32,196 bases of DNA from Bradyrhizobium sp. AT1 (lineage in GTDB: Bacteria; Pseudomonadota; Alphaproteobacteria; Rhizobiales; Xanthobacteraceae): assembly GCF_001590795.1 (NCBI RefSeq), contig NZ_JXDL01000001.1, forward strand, positions 2,826,181-2,858,376, written 5' to 3'. Within the stretch, counting starts at the first letter, position 1. Each line of letters opens with the position of its first letter. A program made the translations under genes and the position numbers. Of this stretch, positions 16,008 to 22,619 are shown piece after piece. The notes beneath the pieces are model-generated. The model ran no database searches. It was not told where the DNA came from and saw nothing but the letters and a program-made list of their open reading frames with translations.

Positions 16008-16026
16008 TTGCCCTTGATCATTTGCC
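15999..16026. repeat. 14-bp tandem duplication at a stop/start junction
   Basis: On the coding (minus) strand, GGCAAATGATCAAG is followed directly by GGCAAATGATCGAG, with one mismatch. The first copy carries the crotonase stop (TGA) and the second the kinase ATG. Without the copy, stop and start would overlap as ATGA. Confidence 0.8.
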
Positions 16027-16806
16027 GTTGAATTTGGCGGGCCGCTTCTCCAGGAACGCGCCGACGCCCTCGCGGAAGTCCTGGGTGTCGCCGGCGCGGA
16101 GCTGGCACTGGAATTCGAGATTGAGCTGATCCTCGAAGGAATTCTCCGGGCTGTCCCAGTAGAGCTTGCGGATCAGCGACAGCGCCACCGTCGGGCCGCT
16201 GGCAAGGTCGCGCGCGAGCTTCATCGCCTCCTCCATCAGCACGCCGTCGTCGTAGACGCGGTTGACGAGACCCCATTCCAGCGCCTTCTCGGCCGGCAGC
16301 CGCTCGCCCATCAGCGACAATTCGATCGAGCGCGCCCGGCCAATGAGGCGCGGCAACAGCCAGGTCGAGCCGCAATCCGGCACGAGGCCGATGCGGCGGA
16401 AGGCCTGCAGGAAATAGGACGAGCGCGCGCACAGAATCATGTCGCCGAGCAGCGCGAAGCTCATGCCGGCGCCGGCCGCCGGACCGTTGACCGCGGTCAC
16501 GATCGGGCAGTGCAGATTGCGGATGCGGCGCAGGAACGGATGAAACCCGGTCTCCAGCGTCAGGCCGGCCTTGGTCTTCTTCGATTGGTTGTTGCGCCCT
16601 TGCAGATTGGCGCCGGTGCAGAACGCCCGGCCCGCGCCGGTCAGCACCACGCAGCGCACCTCGTCCTTCTTGTCCTCGATCGCGTCGAGCGCTTCGGCGA
16701 GGCCACCCAGCATGTCCACGGAGACCGCGTTCATCACCTCCTGATGGTCGAGCTTGAGGATCGCGACCGAACCATCGAAATCGAGCGTGACGTGTTTGAA
16801 CTGCAT
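16018..16806 (-). CDS. Enoyl-CoA hydratase/isomerase family, PaaG-like
   Basis: A 262-residue crotonase with RAFCTGANL at 60-68 and NGPAAGAGMS at 107-116. The hydratase acids are absent (Ser116, Phe136). Asp144 in GLVPDCGSTWLLPR matches the isomerase acid of PaaG and related delta3-delta2-enoyl-CoA isomerases, and the string VPDCG-TWLLPR is itself PaaG-like. It probably shifts a double bond in an acyl-CoA. It is first gene of a three-gene operon with the kinase and DUF6285 protein. GAGGAAACC precedes its ATG. In a phosphorylation-elimination pathway it could move the 3,4 double bond left by phosphate loss to the 2,3 position, which is speculation. It is divergent from the SDR at 16974. Confidence 0.9.
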   Translation of the reverse strand: MQFKHVTLDFDGSVAILKLDHQEVMNAVSVDMLGGLAEALDAIEDKKDEVRCVVLTGAGRAFCTGANLQGRNNQSKKTKAGLTLETGFHPFLRRIRNLHCPIVTAVNGPAAGAGMSFALLGDMILCARSSYFLQAFRRIGLVPDCGSTWLLPRLIGRARSIELSLMGERLPAEKALEWGLVNRVYDDGVLMEEAMKLARDLASGPTVALSLIRKLYWDSPENSFEDQLNLEFQCQLRAGDTQDFREGVGAFLEKRPAKFNGK

Positions 16807-16973
16807 GGTTTCCTCGTCAGTTGCGGACCGCGCCAGTTTCGCAGACCGGAATTACTTTTGCCGGGGCGCATATTTGATTTTTGGCGCGGTCTTGTCCATG
16901 GTGATCAGAGCATAGCAAGCAATCTTGCGCGCAGCGGCTGATGCGCCGCAGACCAAAAAACAGGAAACGCGCC

Positions 16974-17753
16974 ATGAACATTTTCGACCTCACCGGCCGC
17001 GTGGCCGTGGTCACCGGCGGCAACGGCGGCATTGGGCTCGGCATCGCGCAGGCGCTCGCCGGCCAGGGCTGCAACGTCTCGATCTGGGGCCGCAATGCCG
17101 ACAAGAACAAGGCTGCTGCCGCGAGCATGGCCGGGCTGTCGGGCAAGGTCGACGCCCGCGTCTGCGACGTCACCGACCCCGCCTCGGTCAATGCCGCGAT
17201 GAAGGCGACGCTCGACATTTTCGGCCGGGTCGACGGCTGCTTCGCCAATGCCGGCATCGGCGGCGGCGGCCGCAGGTCCTTCATCGAGCGCACCGAGGAG
17301 GAATGGCGCACGATGTTCGCGACCAATCTCGACGGCGTGTTCCACGCGTTTCAGGCTGCAGCAAAGCACATGACCGAGCGCGCCAATGCCGGCGATCCCT
17401 TCGGCCGGCTGGTGGCGACCTCGAGCCTCGCCTCGATCTTCGGCACCGCGCGCAACGAGCATTATGCGGCGACCAAGGCCGCGATCAACGCGCTGGTGCG
17501 CGCGCTCGGCGTCGAGCTGGCCCGCCACGGCGTCACCGCCAACGCGATCCTGCCCGGCTGGATCAAGAGCGACATGACATCGGGTCTCATGGCCAACGAG
17601 AAGTTCGTCGCCAACGTGATGCCGCGCATTCCGGTGCGCCGCTTCGGCGAGCCAAGCGATTTCGGCGGCATTGCCGTGTATCTGATGAGCAAGGCGTCGT
17701 CGTATCACACGGCCGATACGTTCGTGATCGACGGCGGCTATACCGCGTTCTGA
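16974..17753 (+). CDS. SDR family NAD(P)-dependent oxidoreductase
   Basis: A 259-residue classical short-chain dehydrogenase. TGGNGGIG at 14-21 binds the nucleotide. NAG is at 92-94. The catalytic set is complete: Ser151, Tyr164 and Lys168 in HYAATK. The usual ILPGWIKSDM follows, and the C-terminus ends in FVIDGGYTAF. It would interconvert a ketone and a secondary alcohol. ATG 16974 is preferred since GGAAACGCGCC stands before it; an in-frame ATG at 16941 would add 11 basic residues. It is divergent from the crotonase-kinase-DUF6285 operon over 167 bases and followed by a VOC gene. It is a candidate for the LvaD-like reduction of a 4-keto- to a 4-hydroxyacyl-CoA, or for a 3-hydroxyacyl step. 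Substrate is not shown. Confidence 0.92.
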   Translation: MNIFDLTGRVAVVTGGNGGIGLGIAQALAGQGCNVSIWGRNADKNKAAAASMAGLSGKVDARVCDVTDPASVNAAMKATLDIFGRVDGCFANAGIGGGGRRSFIERTEEEWRTMFATNLDGVFHAFQAAAKHMTERANAGDPFGRLVATSSLASIFGTARNEHYAATKAAINALVRALGVELARHGVTANAILPGWIKSDMTSGLMANEKFVANVMPRIPVRRFGEPSDFGGIAVYLMSKASSYHTADTFVIDGGYTAF

Positions 17754-17759
17754 GATCTC

Positions 17760-17840
17760 GTAGCCCGGATGGAGCGAAGCGCAATCCGGACTGCCAGAAG
17801 CAAACAAGACCCGGATTACGCTTCGCTCCATCCGGGCTAC
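17760..17840. repeat. Palindromic repeat GTAGCCCGGATGGAG...CTCCATCCGGGCTAC
   Basis: About 30-base inverted ends around a 20-base variable centre. Second of three copies of the 6686-6767 family. Confidence 0.87.
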
Positions 17841-17861
17841 AAACTCTGAGGGAATGGGCAA

Positions 17862-18242
17862 ATGTTCTCGCACATCATGATCGGCACCAACGATCTCGAC
17901 AAGGCCAAGACGTTCTACGACAATCTCCTGAGCACGCTCGAGGTGCGGCCGGCCAGGGTCGACGGCCACCGCATCTTCTACATCACCAAGACCGGCGTGT
18001 TCTCGGTGTCGAAGCCGATCAACGGCGAGCCGGCGACGTGCGCGAACGGCGGCACGATCGGCTTTGCCGCCAATTCGCCGGAGCAGGTCGATGCCTGGCA
18101 CGCGGCCGGTGTCGCGGCCGGCGCAAAATCGATCGAGGATCCGCCCGGCATCCGCCAGGGCCCCGGCGGCAAGCTCTATCTCGCATACTTGCGCGATCTC
18201 GACGGCAACAAGATCTGCGCGATGCATCGGCTGCCGAACTAA
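17862..18242 (+). CDS. VOC (glyoxalase/bleomycin resistance/dioxygenase) superfamily protein
   Basis: A 126-residue single VOC domain with two beta-alpha-beta-beta-beta modules. The first begins MFSHIMIGTNDLDKAKTFYD, where His4 is the usual first metal ligand. The second ends LAYLRDLDGNKICAMHR, matching the family's xDPDGNxI motif. The superfamily covers glyoxalases, epimerases such as methylmalonyl-CoA epimerase, and dioxygenases. This short form is commonly seen but its reaction is not assigned. GAGGGAATGGG lies upstream of the ATG. It stands between an SDR and an acyl-CoA dehydrogenase on the same strand, each separated by a copy of the same repeat, so shared transcription is possible but may be damped. 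Function unknown. Confidence 0.85.
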   Translation: MFSHIMIGTNDLDKAKTFYDNLLSTLEVRPARVDGHRIFYITKTGVFSVSKPINGEPATCANGGTIGFAANSPEQVDAWHAAGVAAGAKSIEDPPGIRQGPGGKLYLAYLRDLDGNKICAMHRLPN

Positions 18243-18265
18243 TTTGGCGCGCACAGTTGGATACC

Positions 18266-18348
18266 GTAGCCCGGATGGAGCGAAGCGTAATCCGGGTTGC
18301 GCCAAAGCTGTGTCTGTCCCGGATTGCGCTTCGCTCCATCCGGGCTAC
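18266..18348. repeat. Palindromic repeat GTAGCCCGGATGGAG...CTCCATCCGGGCTAC
   Basis: Third copy of the 6686-6767 family, only about 430 bases after the previous one. The two copies bracket the VOC gene. Confidence 0.87.
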
Positions 18349-18503
18349 AGATCTCAACCAGCTCCATTCAAACAACATTTCAAACGCTCTCGCCAAATTC
18401 CATCGCGTGGCATGGCTCCGCGCACCGAAAATGCGCGCTCGCACTTTGGCCGCGCTGGCACTATTCTGCCGCCAGAACGATCTCAACGTCCCCGGGAGGA
18501 ACA

Positions 18504-19781
18504 ATGACAAAACACACCTACATTCCCCGCACCACCAACTACACCCTCAATCCCGGCGACGAGCTCAACGACCTCCGGATGTCGGACCAGGTCCGGCCGC
18601 TCTACGATCACGTCAAGAAATTCATCCGCGACACCGTCGAGCCGATGTCGATCGAGTTCGCCAAGGCCGGCGAGGGCAAGGAAGACCGCTGGAGCTTTAC
18701 GCCGAAGCAGCTCGAGGTGCTGGAGAAGGCGAAGAACAAGGCCAAGCAGGAAGGCCTCTGGAACTTCTTCCTGCCGGATGACGAGACCGGCCAGGGCCTG
18801 AAGAATCTCGACTACGCCTATATCGCCTCCGAGCTTGGCAAGAGCCCGCTGGCGTCCGAGAGCATGAACTGCTCGGCACCGGACACCGGCAACATGGAGG
18901 TGCTGGAGCGCGTCGGCACCAAGGAGCAGAAGGAAAAGTGGCTGAAGCCGCTGCTCAATGGCGAGATCCGTTCGGCCTATGTCATGACCGAGCCGAACGT
19001 CGCCTCCTCCGATGCCAAGAACATCTCGACGACGGCGAAGCTGGTCGGCGACGAATGGGTGATCAACGGCGAGAAATATTACATCTCCGGCGTCGGCGAT
19101 CCCCGCTGCAAGATCCTGATCGTGATGGTGAAGACCAATCCGGACGCAGCGCCCAGCAAACAGCAGTCGCAGATCCTGGTGCCGCGCGACACGCCCGGCG
19201 TCGAGGTGCTCGGGCCGATGTACGTGTTCGGCCAGGACCATGCCCCGCGCGGCCACATGCACATGCGCTTCAACAATGTGCGCGTGCCGAAGGAGAACAT
19301 GCTGCTCGGCGAAGGTCGCGGCTTCGAGATCTCGCAGCTTCGTCTCGGGCCCGGCCGCATCCACCACTGCATGCGCACCATCGGCAAGGCCGAGAAGGCG
19401 CTCGACCTGATGGTGCAGCGTGGCCTCACCCGCGAAGCCTTCGGCAAGAAGATCGCCCATCTCGGCGGCAACATGCAGATCATCGCGCAGGCCCGCTGCG
19501 AGATCGAGGCGATGCGGCTGATGGTGCTCAAGGCCGCCAAGGCGATGGACGTGCTCGGCAACAAGGAGGCCCGCGTCTGGGTCTCCATGGTCAAGGCCAT
19601 GGTGCCGGAGCGCGCCTGCAAGATCATCGACCAGGCCATCCAGATGCACGGCGCCACCGGCATCTCGCACTGGACCCCTCTCGCCGAGATGTATCAGGAC
19701 GTCCGCCATCTGCGCTTCGCCGACGGTCCGGACGAGGTGCACTGGATGGTGGTCGGGCGCCACGAGCTGAGCATGGCGTGA
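18504..19781 (+). CDS. Acyl-CoA dehydrogenase, ACAD10/11 (LvaC-like) type
   Basis: A 425-residue flavoprotein of the acyl-CoA dehydrogenase fold. The subgroup is marked by YVMTEPNVASSDAKNI, VINGEKYYISG and IQMHGATGISHWTPLAEMY. The base position reads RFADGPDEVH, giving Asp407 where most family members have Glu or place it elsewhere. ADGPDEVH is the ACAD10/11 signature as I recall it. Mammalian ACAD11 and bacterial LvaC act on 4-phosphoacyl-CoA, expelling phosphate and yielding an enoyl-CoA, so this is the natural partner for the kinase at 15021-16007. CGGGAGGAACA precedes ATG 18504; the open frame upstream crosses a repeat. It could instead be a plain acyl-CoA dehydrogenase. Fold certain, subgroup likely, substrate inferred. 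Confidence 0.92.
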   Translation: MTKHTYIPRTTNYTLNPGDELNDLRMSDQVRPLYDHVKKFIRDTVEPMSIEFAKAGEGKEDRWSFTPKQLEVLEKAKNKAKQEGLWNFFLPDDETGQGLKNLDYAYIASELGKSPLASESMNCSAPDTGNMEVLERVGTKEQKEKWLKPLLNGEIRSAYVMTEPNVASSDAKNISTTAKLVGDEWVINGEKYYISGVGDPRCKILIVMVKTNPDAAPSKQQSQILVPRDTPGVEVLGPMYVFGQDHAPRGHMHMRFNNVRVPKENMLLGEGRGFEISQLRLGPGRIHHCMRTIGKAEKALDLMVQRGLTREAFGKKIAHLGGNMQIIAQARCEIEAMRLMVLKAAKAMDVLGNKEARVWVSMVKAMVPERACKIIDQAIQMHGATGISHWTPLAEMYQDVRHLRFADGPDEVHWMVVGRHELSMA

Positions 19782-19789
19782 TCTCAGCT

Positions 19790-19875
19790 CGTCATGCGCG
19801 GGCTTGACCCGCGCATCCATCGAAGGCGACATTTCTTCATGATGATGGATTGCCGGGTCAAGCCCGGCAATGACG
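19790..19875. repeat. Palindromic repeat CGTCATGCGCGGGCTTGACC...GGTCAAGCCCGGCAATGACG
   Basis: Inverted ends of about 20 bases enclose a centre with ATCCATCG and GATGGAT. It lies just after the dehydrogenase stop and ends 19 bases before the next start. Confidence 0.85.
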
Positions 19876-19893
19876 ACTTGCCCAGGAGCCACC

Positions 19894-20511
19894 ATGGACT
19901 ACGCCGCCAGCGAGCTGACGCCACGCGAGCGCTACAAGGTGCTGACATCCTTCATCCTGCCGCGGCCGATCGCGTGGGTCACCACGCTCGGACCGACCGG
20001 CGTGGTCAACGCCGCGCCGTTCAGCTTCTTCAACGCCTTCTGCGAGGATCCGCCGCTCTGCATGTTCGCGGCCAACCGCAAGCCCAATGGTGAGGACAAG
20101 GACACCTTCCTCAACATCCAGCGCACCGGCGAATTCGTGGTCAATATCGCCGACGAGCCGCTGGCGCGGGCGATGCATGAGAGCAGCGGCGACTTTCCGC
20201 CTGAGATCGGCGAGCCCGACTATCTCGGCCTCAAGCTTGCGCCCTCGACGACGATCGCGGTGCCGCGGCTTGCCGATACGCCCTGGGCGATGGAGTGCAA
20301 GCTCTGGAAGCTGATCGACGTCAACGACGATCGCAAACTGATCATGGGCGAAGGAATCCATTTCCACATCCGCGACGAGCTGTGGGACGACAAGGCGATG
20401 CGGGTGCACATGGACCGCTATCACCCGATCGGCCGCATGTTCGCCGACCGCTACTGCCGCACCGACGACCGCGTGGTGTTTCCGGCGGCGGAAGGCGCAG
20501 AGACCCCATAG
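19894..20511 (+). CDS. Flavin reductase-like, FMN-binding family protein
   Basis: A 205-residue protein of the flavin reductase-like split-barrel family. The core IAWVTTLGPTGVVNAAPFSFFNAF, residues about 27-50, carries the flavin-binding strand and loop. FVVNIADEPLARAMH and YLGLKLAPSTTI follow at the usual spacing. Members bind FMN and either reduce flavin with NAD(P)H for a partner oxygenase or have unassigned roles; this longer subtype is often left unassigned. ATG 19894 with CAGGAG upstream is preferred to an upstream in-frame ATG inside the repeat. It is 17 bases from the following GNAT-GFA gene, so the two are probably one operon. A partner monooxygenase is not adjacent. Confidence 0.87.
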   Translation: MDYAASELTPRERYKVLTSFILPRPIAWVTTLGPTGVVNAAPFSFFNAFCEDPPLCMFAANRKPNGEDKDTFLNIQRTGEFVVNIADEPLARAMHESSGDFPPEIGEPDYLGLKLAPSTTIAVPRLADTPWAMECKLWKLIDVNDDRKLIMGEGIHFHIRDELWDDKAMRVHMDRYHPIGRMFADRYCRTDDRVVFPAAEGAETP

Positions 20512-20528
20512 CCGAACCTGGGAGCGAG

Positions 20529-21257
20529 ATGATGCCGGAAGCCTTTCGCGACAATGAAGAACGTGAGCGGTTCGAGCTCGACGTCGACGGGCCGATCGCC
20601 TTCGTCACCTACCGCAAGATCGAGGGCGCGATCACGCTGGTGCACACCGAGGTGCCGCCGGAGCTCGGTGGCCGCGGCATCGGCTCGAAGCTCGGCCGCG
20701 CCACGCTCGACGCGGTGCGGGCCCAGGGGCACAAGCTCTCGGTCGAGTGCGACTTCATCCGCAATTTCATGCGGAAGAGTCCTGAATACAACGATCTCCT
20801 CGCCGAGGGGGAGGATACGCATACCGAGCCACAGGCGAGCTATCGCGCCGGCTGCTTTTGTGGCGCCGTCGAGGTCGAGGTGACCGGGAAGCCGATGTTT
20901 GCAGGCTATTGCCATTGCGCCGACTGCCAGGCGTGGTCGGCGGCGCCCATCAACGCCTTCAGCCTGTGGAAGTCGGACGCTGTGCGCATTACCAAGGGCG
21001 AGGCAGAGCTCAGGACGTTCAACAAGACCGAGCATTCCTATCGAAAGTTCTGCAAGCGCTGCGGCGGCCACGTCATGACCGAGCATCCGCGGATGCGGCT
21101 GATCGACGTCTACGCCAATCTGCTGAAGGGATACCGACACCAGCCGACCCTGCACGCGAACTACGTGAGCAAGATGGTCTCGGTTAGGGATGGCCTGCCG
21201 AAATATGCCGACCTGCCCGCGGATCTTGGCGGCTCCGGGGAAATTTTGCCGGATTGA
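20529..21257 (+). CDS. Fusion protein: YjdJ-type GNAT acetyltransferase domain plus GFA zinc domain
   Basis: One uninterrupted frame of 242 residues joins two domains normally found in separate proteins. Residues 1-91 are a minimal GNAT-type domain of the YjdJ/COG2388 kind, with ELGGRGIGSKL at 45-55 as the acetyl-CoA loop and CDFIRNFMRKSPEY near its end. Residues 104-215 are a GFA (glutathione-dependent formaldehyde-activating/CENP-V) domain. It has the full seven-cysteine zinc set: Cys109, 111, 128, 130, 133, 175 and 178. The linker is about 12 residues (AEGEDTHTEPQA). No stop, ribosome site or ATG for a separate GFA protein is visible at the joint. ATG 20532 is an equally good start for the same GGGAG. 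It probably shares an operon with the flavin reductase-like gene. No function is assigned. Confidence 0.88.
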   Translation: MMPEAFRDNEERERFELDVDGPIAFVTYRKIEGAITLVHTEVPPELGGRGIGSKLGRATLDAVRAQGHKLSVECDFIRNFMRKSPEYNDLLAEGEDTHTEPQASYRAGCFCGAVEVEVTGKPMFAGYCHCADCQAWSAAPINAFSLWKSDAVRITKGEAELRTFNKTEHSYRKFCKRCGGHVMTEHPRMRLIDVYANLLKGYRHQPTLHANYVSKMVSVRDGLPKYADLPADLGGSGEILPD

Positions 21258-21261
21258 TCGC

Positions 21262-21370
21262 GTAGGGCGGATTGGCTCGCGGCTGCGCGAAGCGCAGTCC
21301 GAGAGCGTAATCCGCCGAACGCCTACGTGACGAAGAGTGGCGGATTACGCCTTCGGCTAATCCGCCCTAC
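21262..21370. repeat. Palindromic repeat GTAGGGCGGATT...AATCCGCCCTAC
   Basis: Perfect 12-base inverted ends, with an inner pair GCGTAATCCGCC/GGCGGATTACGC. It lies between convergent genes (stops at 21257 and 21375) and almost fills the gap. Confidence 0.85.
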
Positions 21371-21374
21371 GCAC

Positions 21375-22250
21375 CTACGTCGCAGGCTCGATCTTGTCCT
21401 GCGTCTTGGTCTCGAAATCGCTGGCATCGTGTCGTTCGTGGAGCTGGCTGGCGGGATCGCCGGAGACGCGGTTGACCATGCGGCCGCGCTTCACGGCCGC
21501 ACGCTTGGCGATCTGGTCGGTCCAGCGCTGCACATTCTTGTAGTCCTGCACCGAGAGGAATTCGCCGGCGCCATAAACGAGGCCCTTGGCGAGCGCGCCG
21601 TACCACGGCCACACCGCCATGTCGGCGATCGTATACTCCTTGCCCGCGAGGTATTCGTTGTCGGCGAGGCGCCGGTCGAGCACGTCGAGCTGGCGCTTGG
21701 TCTCCATCGCGAAGCGATCGATGGCATATTCGATCTTGGTCGGCGCATAGGCGTAGAAATGGCCGAAGCCGCCGCCGAGATAGGGCGCGCTGCCCATCTG
21801 CCAGAACAGCCAGGACATCGCCTCGGTGCGGGTCTTGATATCCTTCGGCAGGAAGGCGCCGAACTTCTCGGCGAGGTAGAACAGGATCGAACCGGACTCG
21901 AACACCCGGATCGGCTCCGGACCGGAGCGATCCATCAACGCGGGAATCTTCGAATTCGGGTTGATGTCGACGAAGCCGCTGCCGAACTGGTCGCCGTTGC
22001 CGATCTTGATCAGCCAGGCGTCATACTCGGCGCCCTTGTGGCCGAGCGCCAGCAGCTCCTCAAGCATCACCGTGACCTTCACGCCATTCGGCGTCGCCAG
22101 CGAATAGAGCTGGAAAGGATGCTTGCCGACCGGCAACTCCTTGTCGTGAGTGGGCCCGGCAATCGGGCGGTTGATGCTGGCGAACTGCCCGCCATTCTCC
22201 TTGTTCCAGGTCCAGACTTTGGGCGGCACGTAGGCGGGTGCGTCGGTCAT
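21375..22250 (-). CDS. yghU: Glutathione transferase, YghU type (nu class)
   Basis: A 291-residue GST-fold protein, the length of E. coli YghU (288). An N-terminal extension of about 45 residues (PPKVWTWNKENGGQFASINRP, with RPIAGPTHDKELP) is diagnostic for the YghU/YfcG group. The thioredoxin-like domain follows: QLYSLATPNGVKVTVML, where Thr53 and Asn55 are the residues that hold glutathione in place of a catalytic Tyr/Cys. NPNSKIPAL and FESGSILFYLAEKFG then complete it. The C-terminal helical domain begins near 135. YghU reduces organic hydroperoxides and disulfides using two glutathiones. CGGAGCACC stands before the ATG. It is divergent from the nitronate monooxygenase and convergent with the GNAT-GFA gene. 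Confidence 0.92.
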   Translation of the reverse strand: MTDAPAYVPPKVWTWNKENGGQFASINRPIAGPTHDKELPVGKHPFQLYSLATPNGVKVTVMLEELLALGHKGAEYDAWLIKIGNGDQFGSGFVDINPNSKIPALMDRSGPEPIRVFESGSILFYLAEKFGAFLPKDIKTRTEAMSWLFWQMGSAPYLGGGFGHFYAYAPTKIEYAIDRFAMETKRQLDVLDRRLADNEYLAGKEYTIADMAVWPWYGALAKGLVYGAGEFLSVQDYKNVQRWTDQIAKRAAVKRGRMVNRVSGDPASQLHERHDASDFETKTQDKIEPAT

Positions 22251-22375
22251 GCGGGGTGCTCCGGCGGAAAAGATGCGTCTGCATTAATTAGCCCGGGAAT
22301 GGCCGATGGCAAGGGTATCGCAACGCATTGCCGGGCCGGACAACTTCACGTTTTGTCATGGCAGGCCCCTTCCCG

Positions 22376-22479
22376 GTCATTCCGGGGCGCCCGCAGGGCG
22401 AACTCGGATTCCATCGCTCCGCCAGGAATGCTCTGAAAAATGGATTTCGGGGTCTCGCTGACGCGAGCCCCGGAATGAC
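22376..22479. repeat. Palindromic repeat GTCATTCCGGGG...CCCCGGAATGAC
   Basis: Perfect 12-base inverted ends with inner GGATTCC/GGATTTC segments. It lies in the 369-base gap between divergent genes (22251-22619). The rest of that gap shows no gene or clear promoter. Confidence 0.82.
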
Positions 22480-22619
22480 GGGCGGCCAGCCTGTGGGATG
22501 AGCGCGACGCCTACACACAAGATGCCTCGCCAAATCCGGCATGTCATCGATTGGCTCGCGTCCACACTTGCTTCGGCAAGACAGCAACGATAACGCGAGG
22601 GCCACCGGGAGCGAGAGCC

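Noticed and set aside
16006..16021. Five-codon leader peptide between the crotonase and the kinase
   Set aside because: It is produced by the 14-bp duplication and has no ribosome site of its own; it is treated as a by-product of the duplication.
16905..18305. A 466-codon minus-strand open frame
   Set aside because: It is antisense to the SDR and VOC genes and passes through repeats; both genes have clear catalytic motifs on the plus strand.
18483..19895. A 470-codon minus-strand open frame
   Set aside because: It is antisense to the ACAD10/11-type dehydrogenase, with a His/Leu-rich composition and no recognisable domain.
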